Below the pieces are notes generated by a model. It did not search any database and had not been told where the DNA came from. It saw only the letters and a list, made by a program, of their open reading frames with translations. From the NCBI GenBank assembly GCA_900551855.1, contig URXM01000005.1, positions 36,479 to 100,478 on the forward strand: 64,000 bases of DNA. The letters run 5' to 3'. Positions 17,036 through 25,633 of the stretch are shown in pieces. The DNA comes from an uncultured Eubacteriales bacterium. GTDB taxonomy: Bacteria; Bacillota; Clostridia; Christensenellales; UBA1242. Both the position numbers and the translations under genes were made by a program. Every line of letters starts with the position of its first letter. Within the stretch, counting starts at the first letter, position 1.

Positions 17036-17485
17036 ATGAAAAATGCAAAATTTTATAAATGGTTTAATATTTCCCTATTTGTTTTTTGGCTATTTCTCTT
17101 TGTTTTTGAGATTGTCAAGGTGTGCATCTGGGGTTCTCATAGACAACTGGTTTCGAGCGATTATCAACTAATTGCGGGGGGTGGGGAGCAAGTACTCCTA
17201 TTTGGTATTTGGCTAATTTTTTCGCTTCTTTATGAAACTAAGGGAAAGTTTAGAAAAACAACTTTTACCTTTTATATAATTTGGTCTTTGTTGTTCTGCC
17301 AGTTGATTTATCAAAAAGCAGAGATTTTCTCTCGTTTGTTTTTTGCAACCGAATATTACACCCCTGTTTTTATTGATAAATTCACTTCTTTGTTTGAATT
17401 ATGCTATGTTTGTATTTTTACCGTTGTTTTTATTGGATATTTCGTATTTTTGTTGTGTAAAAAGCATTTCAAAAAACTATCTTAA
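17036..17485 (+). CDS. four-TM membrane protein, prophage 'moron' candidate
   Basis: The 149-residue hydrophobic protein has four predicted membrane helices (about residues 10-30, 53-70, 79-98 and 118-142) and a basic C-terminus (KKHFKKLS). It is the only rightward gene in the prophage, inserted between two leftward tail genes and overlapping the end of one by 9 bp. It has its own promoter and no Shine-Dalgarno sequence. Lone reversed membrane genes in late operons are often lysogenic-conversion or superinfection-exclusion factors. That function is inferred, not shown. Confidence 0.8.
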   Translation: MKNAKFYKWFNISLFVFWLFLFVFEIVKVCIWGSHRQLVSSDYQLIAGGGEQVLLFGIWLIFSLLYETKGKFRKTTFTFYIIWSLLFCQLIYQKAEIFSRLFFATEYYTPVFIDKFTSLFELCYVCIFTVVFIGYFVFLLCKKHFKKLS

Positions 17486-18046
17486 TCTTCCAGTAAAACC
17501 TTGATAACTTGTTCTAGCCAGATTGTATGTCTGGCTATTATTTTCTTTAAATATTTCGTGTTGGTATGCTCTGTGCCTTTCTGCTTGTCTAAACCCTAGC
17601 GAAATTGTAGAAGTTGCAAGTCCAGCAACTGCACCTACGGCAGCACCTATCGGACCAAACATACTACCTGTCGCAGCGCCAGAAAGTGCACCGTTTAGTA
17701 TCCCTGTTGCGTCAGTGATAACTTCTATTTGGCGATTTATATTCTGTTGATAGTTACTATCGCCATTCTTTCGCCCTATGTCGCTTATGTAATAGTTCGC
17801 TGTTTGTTTTACTAATTGTCCAGCTATTTGCAACCCCATATTGAAAGCCATAACACCAGCAGGTGTCATTCCGCTTTGGACTTTATTTTTTATTGTTTCT
17901 TTTGCATTCAAAACCTTATACAATGGAGAGTTTTTGTTCTTTGCCGTGCTACCTGCATCTTTGCCCTCTATGCCTGCGTTTTTCGCCTTATAAGTGCCGC
18001 TACGCCCGCCATCAACAACAACTATTTTAATATTATGTAGTGCCAT
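17477..18046 (-). CDS. glycine-zipper virion protein, possible DNA pilot/ejection protein
   Basis: This 189-residue protein has a basic N-terminal half and a glycine/alanine-rich hydrophobic stretch (about residues 115-150, including GAATGSMFGPIGAAVGAVAG), followed by FRQAERHRAYQHE. Glycine zippers of this kind occur in membrane-inserting ejection or pilot proteins. It starts inside the end of the preceding gene (14-bp overlap), behind GGGGG/AAGG. The function is inferred. It could instead be a very short tape-measure-like component. Confidence 0.55.
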   Translation of the reverse strand: MALHNIKIVVVDGGRSGTYKAKNAGIEGKDAGSTAKNKNSPLYKVLNAKETIKNKVQSGMTPAGVMAFNMGLQIAGQLVKQTANYYISDIGRKNGDSNYQQNINRQIEVITDATGILNGALSGAATGSMFGPIGAAVGAVAGLATSTISLGFRQAERHRAYQHEIFKENNSQTYNLARTSYQGFTGRLR

Positions 18047-19031
18047 CCTTCATCCCCCTTGTTGTCAAAACTAGGCTGTGTGTTTCGTTTCCTGTATCTT
18101 CCTGGACTGTTATGATGTGTTCTTTAACCACACAATTATAAATGTATTGTTTATCTCCCCTGGTTAATCTTAAAACTAGGGATTTGTTATTGTCGGTGTC
18201 TTCTGTTTCTTTCCCGTAGTCGTCAATGTCTCCCGTGAAAGTTTCATCTACTAATTTGTTTATAAATTCGTTATTGTAGCCATCATATGCAAAAGTGAAT
18301 GATCGTGCTCTAGAAAGGTTTATATTTCCTACGCTGCGCACCTGGTTGACTCTTGGTATTGCTTTTTGCTGCATAGAGTTAGTAAATGAAAAACTAGAAA
18401 ATGGCAATTTAACCCATTTTGTTTCGCCTGTTGCTTGGTCAACTATCGCAAATTCTGCAGTATAGTCTGATCTCGTTATTGCTTTTGGGTAGAATACTAA
18501 ATCAATGTCTAGGTCGCATACAGACATTTCGCCGAACTCGGTTGTTTCTTGCAGGTCGCTGATCGTGAGCCTTCCTATTGCTATTAGGACTTGCCTTTCT
18601 TCATTTCCTACCTTCACAGGTATGCGAATGCCTGTGCTTTCAACGATTATGTCTTCGAGCATATCTTCCAAGATTTTGACTTTGTATGTTTGTATCCAGT
18701 ATTCCAGGCTTGCGGACACGGTGGCTATATCATTCTCTTTGGAATACACACGCTCTGTTGATTTTAGCGACAAAATACAGAATGCTCTTGTCAACGCCAG
18801 GAGTGCATCTGCATCTTTTCCCTGCTTTATCAAATCTGCCACCAGTTGCTCGGTGTCCATTGGTCTATGTTTGAATGTGTAATATTCAACATTGAGCACT
18901 TCTTGCACGGTCTTGCCTTGCCACTCTTTTGGCGCTGTTGGGTCTGTAATTTTGACATTTATATCTTCGTCTTCCATTATGCCTTTGAGAATTGCTAGCA
19001 CTGTGTCAGCGCTTATTTTGATTTTAGCCAT
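18033..19031 (-). CDS. phage structural protein, tail region
   Basis: The 332-residue soluble protein has a helical N-terminal half and a beta-rich C-terminal half (SFTFAYDGYNNEFINKLV onward) that is reminiscent of tail-tube or tail-knob proteins. It lies in the tail gene block behind AAGGAGATAG. No family is assigned with certainty. Confidence 0.55.
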   Translation of the reverse strand: MAKIKISADTVLAILKGIMEDEDINVKITDPTAPKEWQGKTVQEVLNVEYYTFKHRPMDTEQLVADLIKQGKDADALLALTRAFCILSLKSTERVYSKENDIATVSASLEYWIQTYKVKILEDMLEDIIVESTGIRIPVKVGNEERQVLIAIGRLTISDLQETTEFGEMSVCDLDIDLVFYPKAITRSDYTAEFAIVDQATGETKWVKLPFSSFSFTNSMQQKAIPRVNQVRSVGNINLSRARSFTFAYDGYNNEFINKLVDETFTGDIDDYGKETEDTDNNKSLVLRLTRGDKQYIYNCVVKEHIITVQEDTGNETHSLVLTTRGMKDGTT

Positions 19032-19037
19032 ATTTTG

Positions 19038-19550
19038 CTATCTCCTTTTGTTGTGATATCCCACCTTTTTCAACCACATTTCCTGGCGCTTGTAGTAATC
19101 AAACGGCTTTCTTTCGCTCCTGAACCTGTTTTCGCTTTGAAAGTCTGGGTTATAATTCAAATTATCAAATATAATCTGCATTACCTGCACTTTCTTCATT
19201 GGGTCTTGTATTTGTTTCAGTTGGTCTATGCATTGAAAAGGTGTTATTAACTTTGTGTTTTTTAGTATGTTTTTTGTGATTGCGGGAATGTTATTGAACA
19301 TGTCTTCTATGAGTGTTTGCATCCCCTTAATTTGTTTGAACTTTTCTTTGAACTTCCCATTTATGATGATCTCGTCTCCAACCCTTCGACCGCCGAAGGT
19401 GTTTTTTATATAATCTTCGACCTTCTTGTCTATCCATGCGAAACTATAAACATTTTTGAGCCCGTCTTGCCTTGTAAACTGCGGGAATATGCTTTTTAGT
19501 TCTTTATTCATGAATAGGTCTTGCATGCCGAACTTGTCATTGTATTGCAT
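19038..19550 (-). CDS. phage protein of unknown function, tail/connector region
   Basis: The 170-residue basic, helical protein is rich in lysine (IINGKFKEKFKQIKG, NILKNTKLITPF). It starts 7 bp after the LRR-containing gene, behind GTAGGTGG. It lacks membrane segments. A connector, chaperone or assembly role fits its position, but nothing more specific can be said. Confidence 0.55.
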   Translation of the reverse strand: MQYNDKFGMQDLFMNKELKSIFPQFTRQDGLKNVYSFAWIDKKVEDYIKNTFGGRRVGDEIIINGKFKEKFKQIKGMQTLIEDMFNNIPAITKNILKNTKLITPFQCIDQLKQIQDPMKKVQVMQIIFDNLNYNPDFQSENRFRSERKPFDYYKRQEMWLKKVGYHNKRR

Positions 19551-19557
19551 CCGCCAC

Positions 19558-20769
19558 CTACTTCAATGCTTTTAATGAAATGTGAAGCACTGCCTTTTCT
19601 CTTGGTGTATAAATGTATGTTTTGCTGGTATCCTCAATCATCCAGAACTTGCCTTGATATTGGAGTATATCTTCATGTCTTGGCTCGTCCTTTGTGTTTG
19701 CGAAGTTGTGTGTTTTTATCGTAATGTATGAAGAACCTGTAAGAAGTCCACTTATTGGCTGATACGACGAGTCTTGCTGGTCTGTTTCCTTTGTGCAGTC
19801 AAACGCATATTGCCTTATGTATGAGTTTCTTTCAATTGTCATAACCTCGCTTGGTATTGCGTTTATAATTTCCAGCCCTTCGTCAGCGAGTTCGTTTTCT
19901 TCCAGTTCGTTCGTGTCAAAATTAAAAATATAAAACTTGTTGAATAGTTTTATTGCTTTTGTTGGGCTGTATACCTGGTCTTTTGTTCCTGTTTCAAGGT
20001 TATATTGCTCCTCGGTATAACCATACTTTACAGGCAGCGAAGTTTGCGTTGTGTCATAGTATTTCCAGTATGCACCCCACCCAGAAGGCGCAGACGATCT
20101 CTCGCAGTAAATTGTTATTTTTGTGTTTCCTGCAAAAATGCCCGAACCATTAAATGTTGAAGTTATGCTTGTCACATTTGCTGGTATAAATATTGAAGTT
20201 ATTGATGTGCAAGCCTGGAACGCTTGTTCTCTGATTGTTTGCACTCCGCTTCCCAGCATAACAAAAGACAGGAGCGGGCTATCAAAGAACATGTAAGCGC
20301 CTATTTCTGTTATGTTGTTTGAAATAATAACACCGCTCAATTTGCATTGATAAAACGCTCCGCCACCAGATCCGCCTGTATAGGCAAGTTCTGTTATGTC
20401 ATCGCTGATTTTTAATATTCCTCTCATGCCCTTACTGACTGCTACCAGTTTTTGATTTTGCACTGTTATCAAGCCTTCCACGATTAGTTCGTCCCAGTCG
20501 TATAGCAGCGTCCATTTATCGCTGTATAGCCCTGCTTTTAGTTGTTTAATGTTTACTAGGTCTGCGATTTTTTCGTAGTCAACATCTGCGCTTGTCGTTG
20601 CCTTCCCTTCACGAAGGCTTGTCTTTGCAAATGAACGAAGGTTTGCAATTTCAAACCCTATTTCGTCAGTTGCTACATAAATCTTCCTTTTGCCCAGTAT
20701 CGATTTGTCCGTGTATCGCTTCCACCATACTGCCTTCGGTGCGAACGGGTATCTCTGTACATGTGTCAT
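19558..20769 (-). CDS. structural protein with an inserted leucine-rich-repeat domain
   Basis: The 403-residue protein starts MTHVQRYPFAPKAVWW, typical of small virion adaptors. A BspA-like (LRR_5) leucine-rich repeat occupies about residues 150-250 (IISNNITEIGAYMFFDS, then VQTIREQAFQACTSITSI). The C-terminus returns to an adaptor-like beta domain (LQYQGKFWMIEDTSKTYIY). The LRR looks inserted into a head-tail completion protein. ATG 20769 has AAGGAGG upstream; it overlaps the preceding membrane gene by 104 bp. LRRs bind proteins or glycans, so a surface-exposed host-contact role is possible. Confidence 0.65.
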   Translation of the reverse strand: MTHVQRYPFAPKAVWWKRYTDKSILGKRKIYVATDEIGFEIANLRSFAKTSLREGKATTSADVDYEKIADLVNIKQLKAGLYSDKWTLLYDWDELIVEGLITVQNQKLVAVSKGMRGILKISDDITELAYTGGSGGGAFYQCKLSGVIISNNITEIGAYMFFDSPLLSFVMLGSGVQTIREQAFQACTSITSIFIPANVTSITSTFNGSGIFAGNTKITIYCERSSAPSGWGAYWKYYDTTQTSLPVKYGYTEEQYNLETGTKDQVYSPTKAIKLFNKFYIFNFDTNELEENELADEGLEIINAIPSEVMTIERNSYIRQYAFDCTKETDQQDSSYQPISGLLTGSSYITIKTHNFANTKDEPRHEDILQYQGKFWMIEDTSKTYIYTPREKAVLHISLKALK

Positions 20770-21688
20770 TCTTGTGCTCCTCCTTATTTTTGATTTCGTC
20801 AAAGACTGTCTTTTCCACATTGTCAAATTCTTCAAGTTTGTTGATCTTCTTCATGATTGTTTCTCTGTGTGTCTTTACCATGAACGAATATGCATTGAAC
20901 ATTGAAAAGAACGCCGATAATAAAATTAAAACGACGCTTAGCATTTGAACCAGGAATGTTTCAAGATTGAACCCGTAAAACCCGAATGATATTGACTGCA
21001 AAAGCACCGAGAATAAAAGCCTTGACACAATGCTCACGCCGCTTTCTCTTTTTTGGTATTGCTTTTCTGTAATACCGAAGTTGTTAGGATCTTTTTCTGC
21101 GTTGATATTCATAAGGTCTGACACTGTCAGTCTTGTGATTTTATATCTCTTGGCTGTGTTTATGAGTGATTTCTTTTCTCTGTAAACCTTCCACTCATCA
21201 CTGAACATCCAGCGAAATAGTTTATAAAATGGAAGTAGTGCCTTTTGATACCACTTGTCATATTTTACTGGCTGCGGTTTTTCTATTTTGAATGTTCGTA
21301 TTCTTTTCCCGTCATCGTTGAATACTTCGCCGTAGTCATATCCTGCGCTGTTTACATAGGTGCTTCTGCCGATTTTCAAAAGTTCTAGGTAGTTGTAATC
21401 AAGCCAGCCTTGTAGTTTATTTAGTTTTGGGTATATTTTTTGTTTTTGCGTTAGGTGTGCCGTTAGTGTTTCTTTGTATTTATCGCTATCTCTGCCTATC
21501 AATATGCCTTGCTTCATCATGGCTATTGTGGCTGTGATTGCGCCTATAAAAAGTAGAGTTCCATTGACTACTATTGCTAGTATGTCTGCCTGGAACTCGT
21601 CAACGAACACATACGACAAAATAAAATAAATGGCGATATCTAGTAAAACTATGAAATATCCCATATTTTTCATCAATTTCTCTTTCAT
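20666..21688 (-). CDS. phage membrane protein 3 (four TM)
   Basis: The 340-residue protein has two N-terminal membrane helices (about 10-30 and 37-58), a charged cytoplasmic-type middle with many lysines and aromatics (about 65-215), two more helices (about 225-275) and an acidic tail. It is the third of three consecutive membrane proteins between portal and tail genes. Possible roles are a virion membrane-penetration channel or a host-membrane modifier. No family was recognised. Confidence 0.6.
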   Translation of the reverse strand: MKEKLMKNMGYFIVLLDIAIYFILSYVFVDEFQADILAIVVNGTLLFIGAITATIAMMKQGILIGRDSDKYKETLTAHLTQKQKIYPKLNKLQGWLDYNYLELLKIGRSTYVNSAGYDYGEVFNDDGKRIRTFKIEKPQPVKYDKWYQKALLPFYKLFRWMFSDEWKVYREKKSLINTAKRYKITRLTVSDLMNINAEKDPNNFGITEKQYQKRESGVSIVSRLLFSVLLQSISFGFYGFNLETFLVQMLSVVLILLSAFFSMFNAYSFMVKTHRETIMKKINKLEEFDNVEKTVFDEIKNKEEHKNDTCTEIPVRTEGSMVEAIHGQIDTGQKEDLCSN

Positions 21689-21696
21689 AATTTCTC

Positions 21697-22224
21697 CTAT
21701 TCATACTTTTTAGGTAGGTTATTGATTTTGTCTGCTATTTTATTTGTTATTTCTTCTGCCTTTTCTAGCTCTTTCTTTTTGTTTTCTTCTTTTGTGTTGA
21801 AATCGCAGCAAATGTTGCCGATCACAATTATTAGGTACATGCCCAGCATTTCAAATAGTATTGTTCCTGTTTTAACCAGGTATTGCCCGCCAAGCACAAA
21901 AATACCGCTTATCAATGCAAGCGGTATAATTATCCCTATTGTTTCCAGCAAGTTGGCAATTATTGCGTTTGTTTCGCCCGCCTTCCCTAGTTCTTTGGCT
22001 GTTTCAATCGCTGTGAGTTTGCGGTTGATTTTTTGTTTTAGCGCCTTGTAATAAACTAAAAAGAAAATTAAAAGCGCAATCATGCACGGAATTGTTATTT
22101 TAAGCCAGGTTGGCATCGGGTTGTGATCAGAGAAGTATTGAAACACTGCAATCAGTGCCATTCCCGTTCCTGATAGAAGGTAGGCTATAACTTTGATTAA
22201 AATGTTTTTAACTTTTACGCTCAT
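21697..22224 (-). CDS. phage membrane protein 2 (four TM)
   Basis: This 175-residue protein has four hydrophobic helices (about 9-28, 42-60, 95-115 and 125-142) and a lysine/glutamate-rich C-terminal helix. TAGGAGG precedes the ATG. It could be holin-like in outline, but four helices and a long charged tail are unusual for a holin. Function unknown. Confidence 0.6.
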   Translation of the reverse strand: MSVKVKNILIKVIAYLLSGTGMALIAVFQYFSDHNPMPTWLKITIPCMIALLIFFLVYYKALKQKINRKLTAIETAKELGKAGETNAIIANLLETIGIIIPLALISGIFVLGGQYLVKTGTILFEMLGMYLIIVIGNICCDFNTKEENKKKELEKAEEITNKIADKINNLPKKYE

Positions 22225-22234
22225 TGTGGACCTC

Positions 22235-22819
22235 CTATACTCTGCCTGTTAGGTCGTCTTGCTCTTTCTCGACAATAACTTCTTTTATTTCCGTTTTTTC
22301 ATATACGGTTGTAATGTTGTTGATTTCGGCTAGTTTTGCCTTTGCTGCTTCTATGTCTTCCAGAGCCTTCTTATAAGCCTCTTTTTCGTCCTTATAAACA
22401 AGTTTGTCGCTCGCTTTGATATTCCTTTCGGTTGTTATCTTTTGAACGCTCAAAAGGGCATCAACCAGTCCCTGTAAAACATTGAGGTTGTTTATAACAG
22501 CATTTGTTCTTTCTATCACGGTTTTATCTACTGCCACCGTGTTGGCGTTCACTTCTTCTGCCTTTGTTAATTGTGCAGTGAGTTTAATGCGTGAATATGT
22601 TTGTGCTATCTTGCTCGCCACCAATACCGCAGCATTGATTGTTGCAGAAACCGAGAATGTTGCGATGTATTCGCTGGACATGTTTAGTGCGTTATAAACG
22701 CTTTGTTGTATTTCTGCTGGTAAGAAGGACATAACCATGTTGAAAATTGCATATACCGCACTTGCGATCATTACTATTGTCAATAAAATGTCTAATGCTT
22801 TTAATATAAATTTTTTCAT
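22235..22819 (-). CDS. phage membrane protein 1 (two TM plus coiled coil)
   Basis: The 194-residue protein has an N-terminal membrane helix (about 8-32), a second hydrophobic segment (about 50-70) and a long helical C-terminus rich in A, K and E (about 75-185). It stands first in the membrane trio after the portal block, behind TAAGGAGG. No enzyme motif is seen. Its layout would suit a membrane-anchored ejection or lysis accessory. Confidence 0.6.
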   Translation of the reverse strand: MKKFILKALDILLTIVMIASAVYAIFNMVMSFLPAEIQQSVYNALNMSSEYIATFSVSATINAAVLVASKIAQTYSRIKLTAQLTKAEEVNANTVAVDKTVIERTNAVINNLNVLQGLVDALLSVQKITTERNIKASDKLVYKDEKEAYKKALEDIEAAKAKLAEINNITTVYEKTEIKEVIVEKEQDDLTGRV

Positions 22820-22831
22820 GTTTCTTCCTCC

Positions 22832-23032
22832 TTAGTCCCCGATTTGCTGCCTTATTAGTGTCAGCATTGCTTCTGTCATTTCTTCTGTAACCTTCGCAAG
22901 GTTTACAACCGATTCTTTCAAACTTTGCACCTCTGCGAAGTAATTTTTGGAGTTTGTTTCAAACTTTGAGACCTTTTCTGTGAGTTCTCTGATTTCTTTT
23001 CTCCATTTTATGATGTCTTCTTTTACTTTCAT
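22832..23032 (-). CDS. small coiled-coil phage protein
   Basis: This 66-residue protein is a single amphipathic coiled coil (heptads from about residue 5 to 60). Its start overlaps the portal stop as ATGA, so it is translationally coupled to the portal. It has the look of the small XhlA-like or spacer proteins found in phage late operons, but lacks the hydrophobic tail of XhlA. Confidence 0.6.
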   Translation of the reverse strand: MKVKEDIIKWRKEIRELTEKVSKFETNSKNYFAEVQSLKESVVNLAKVTEEMTEAMLTLIRQQIGD

Positions 23033-24615
23033 ATAACCTGTCCTCCTCCTGGTGTGATTGGCACGAGTGGTGTTTGTGCCTGTTGTTTTGCTTGCTCTCC
23101 TTCTATGAATTCTACGAGTTCGTTTATTTCCTTCGTTGAATTTGTGCCCAGGATTTCTTTTGCGAGCATTTGGGCTGTTATTTGTTTCTTGTCAAATAGT
23201 TCACTGTATAGTTTGATACTTTCGCTTCTTACTGTTTGGTTCTCTGGCATTATGTTGAGTTCTGGTGCGCTTGCTCCGTAATAATGGAAGAATAAGTCAA
23301 TCATTTCTTGGAGCGGCTCTTGTATAATTTCCACCTTATCGTTTATAAACGCACTTGTTTTTGTTCTTTCAAACTCTATCTCGGTGGCGGTTTTTTGTGT
23401 TTGTCCGTCTGACAGCCACGATGCTAGTGTTGTTGAAGATAAGTTAAGCGAGAACGCTGCATCATTTAGGATGTTTTGTTTGTGTCTGTTTAGCGCTTCT
23501 GCACGAAGTTCTGGCTGAATTACTTGCGGCTTCTTATCGTCCGATTCACCTGCTATGCTGTCTAGGTATGTAAACACCATTGTGTCTAGCATATTTTTGC
23601 CTGCATCTGGGTCATTAGGGTTACCGTATTTTTTATCAACCATAATTCTCGCACGAGCGATATAAACTTCCAACCTTTCAAAAAACTTTAACTGGTCATA
23701 CTGGTAGCTTTCGTTCATGAGCAAATCTGCCAATGGTTGCCCGAATGGCAATTTTGGGAAGGCTGGGATATTCCTTGTAAACTTTATCAATCTGCAGCCG
23801 AGGTCATCGTCAAATGGTAGAAGTTTGCATCTTTCGTAGTCTTTGATTGTTCCATAGTCTGCGTAGTCAATAATTATGTCGCCGTAGTCTCTTTGGATCA
23901 TCTTTCTTATGTCGTATGGTATTTCTCCCCACTTGATTGCGTCTGATGGTTGAGGTGTGTGTTCGTGTGCGACATTTGTTGAAGTTTTATAAAACAAATA
24001 GTGCACCATTGGGTATCTTACTGATTTTCCACCAACCACCGCATATTTGAAGAACCTTTCTTCACATAGGTAGTATTCGCTTGATGCCGAGATTGTGTCG
24101 TGGTATGTTGCTATAAACGATTTAACCGCTTCAATGTCCCCGTATGCATCCACGCTTGTGAAGAACTTATCCATTGGGAGCGCTTCTGCTCGTAGTTGGT
24201 TGTTTCCGTCTTTGTTCCATTTAAGCAGTGATGTTCCGCCATCTAGTGCAAACCCGTATGCTTCTTTAACCGCAGCATTGAAGTTTGACTTCTTGTATTG
24301 TTTTTGTGAGATTTCGCTTGCTAGGTTGTCTTTTGCGTTTAGCACCATTGGCTTACCGAATAGCGTACTTACTATTCCTGTTCCTATCTTCTGTAAAAAC
24401 AAAGTAGGAATTACGCCATATTCTATGTTGTGAAAGCCTGTCACCCAGCCTCTGTACATGGCTGTTCTTGGTCTTATATAACCCGAATAAAATTGAAAGT
24501 ATCTAGGCGCTGCTAGCAGGTATGTATTATCATTCTGCGTCAAGTTGAAACTTTCGGCTGTTAGTTCGTTTCCTAGATTAAACGGGATCAAGTATCTTTG
24601 GTCTACATTTTCCAT
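23029..24615 (-). CDS. phage portal protein
   Basis: The 528-residue protein has the portal layout: an N-terminal arm, a mixed alpha/beta core with acidic and aromatic patches, and a long helical C-terminal region (FIEGEQAKQQAQTPL tail). YDQLKFFERLEVYIARARI and TEIEFERTKTSAFINDKVE segments are typical of portals. The portal ring is the DNA gateway between capsid and tail. Here it lies downstream of the capsid gene, the reverse of the common terminase-portal-capsid order. AAGGAGG precedes the start. Confidence 0.82.
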   Translation of the reverse strand: MENVDQRYLIPFNLGNELTAESFNLTQNDNTYLLAAPRYFQFYSGYIRPRTAMYRGWVTGFHNIEYGVIPTLFLQKIGTGIVSTLFGKPMVLNAKDNLASEISQKQYKKSNFNAAVKEAYGFALDGGTSLLKWNKDGNNQLRAEALPMDKFFTSVDAYGDIEAVKSFIATYHDTISASSEYYLCEERFFKYAVVGGKSVRYPMVHYLFYKTSTNVAHEHTPQPSDAIKWGEIPYDIRKMIQRDYGDIIIDYADYGTIKDYERCKLLPFDDDLGCRLIKFTRNIPAFPKLPFGQPLADLLMNESYQYDQLKFFERLEVYIARARIMVDKKYGNPNDPDAGKNMLDTMVFTYLDSIAGESDDKKPQVIQPELRAEALNRHKQNILNDAAFSLNLSSTTLASWLSDGQTQKTATEIEFERTKTSAFINDKVEIIQEPLQEMIDLFFHYYGASAPELNIMPENQTVRSESIKLYSELFDKKQITAQMLAKEILGTNSTKEINELVEFIEGEQAKQQAQTPLVPITPGGGQVI

Positions 24616-25032
24616 CTACTTCGCCTCCTTCCTTCTGTAATCTTTTATGTTTAGCACCTTTGCTCCTGGCGCTTTTATAATTAGTTCTTTAAGGTATTTC
24701 AAAAACCTTTTACTCTTTTTCAAATCTTCAAGGCTATTTACCTCTGGGTTGTATTTTGGGTGGTTCTTCCAGATTCTTGTTAATCTTTCGGCTATGTATA
24801 TTTCCTCTCTGTGAGCATATAAAATGTCTTCAATTTTAATGTTTACAACCTCTGTGATTTTTTGCGTCTGTTCCTCGCTATAATCAATGTTTTCGTCTGT
24901 TCTGACTATTTCCATTGTCAACGGATAAAAGTCGATAGAAAGCCCATTATAAGTCGTTTCTACCCACTCTCTTATCTCGTTTTCTACTTTCTTATAAACC
25001 GCTTCTTCGTTTATGAAATCTTTTAACCTCAT
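24616..25032 (-). CDS. phage protein of unknown function, connector region
   Basis: This 138-residue charged helical protein (SLEDLKKSKRFLKYLKELI near the C-terminus) abuts the portal gene (stop 24616, portal start 24615). It is not recognised. Its tight coupling to the portal suggests a portal-associated or connector role. Confidence 0.5.
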   Translation of the reverse strand: MRLKDFINEEAVYKKVENEIREWVETTYNGLSIDFYPLTMEIVRTDENIDYSEEQTQKITEVVNIKIEDILYAHREEIYIAERLTRIWKNHPKYNPEVNSLEDLKKSKRFLKYLKELIIKAPGAKVLNIKDYRRKEAK

Positions 25033-25043
25033 GTCTTCTCTCC

Positions 25044-25622
25044 TTACCAGTTGTTTTGTGCTATGAAACCGCCGAACTGGTTATCGTATGAACCGACCCA
25101 GCAAAGCCCGAGGTCAATAAGCATTACTTTAACCTTTGGATCAATGTTTCGGTCTTCATTTATAAGCACGCCCTTATTAAGCCATTGTTTCTGCTCCACA
25201 TCAATGCCTGTCGTTTTTGTTGGGTCATCGTTGTTTGCATAGAACTTGGCTTGCTTCCATAGTATTTCTTCAAATAACAATCTAAACCTATATGGCGATA
25301 TTCCTCTCCTCACGCCCTTTGCTATAAGCCATTTAATTGTTTCAATGTTGCTCCCGCTATTTCTGTTGCAGCAAGCGTATATTTGGTCGCTTATGTATTC
25401 CAGTTCCTCATTCATGTTTGCTTGTGCATCTTGTCCTGTTGAAGTGATAACTTCTGCAAGGTTTACGCCATGTTTAAGTAGGAGCGCTTCGGTTGGTATG
25501 TATTGCCTTTTTACGCTGTCATAGCGAAGGTATTTGTCCGAGTATGGGAAGGTTATTTGATTTTCTTCCATTTCTTCTATCTGTTCTTGTGTATAGAACG
25601 GTGCTTTGTATAATTTTGGCAT
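25044..25622 (-). CDS. phage head/connector protein of unknown function
   Basis: The 192-residue soluble helical protein sits between capsid and portal genes, behind AAGGAGAAAGAC. It begins MPKLYKAPFYTQEQIEEMEE and contains an Asn-rich turn near residue 90. Its position suggests a head-completion or connector subunit, but no domain is recognised. Confidence 0.5.
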   Translation of the reverse strand: MPKLYKAPFYTQEQIEEMEENQITFPYSDKYLRYDSVKRQYIPTEALLLKHGVNLAEVITSTGQDAQANMNEELEYISDQIYACCNRNSGSNIETIKWLIAKGVRRGISPYRFRLLFEEILWKQAKFYANNDDPTKTTGIDVEQKQWLNKGVLINEDRNIDPKVKVMLIDLGLCWVGSYDNQFGGFIAQNNW

Positions 25623-25633
25623 TGTCTTTCTCC

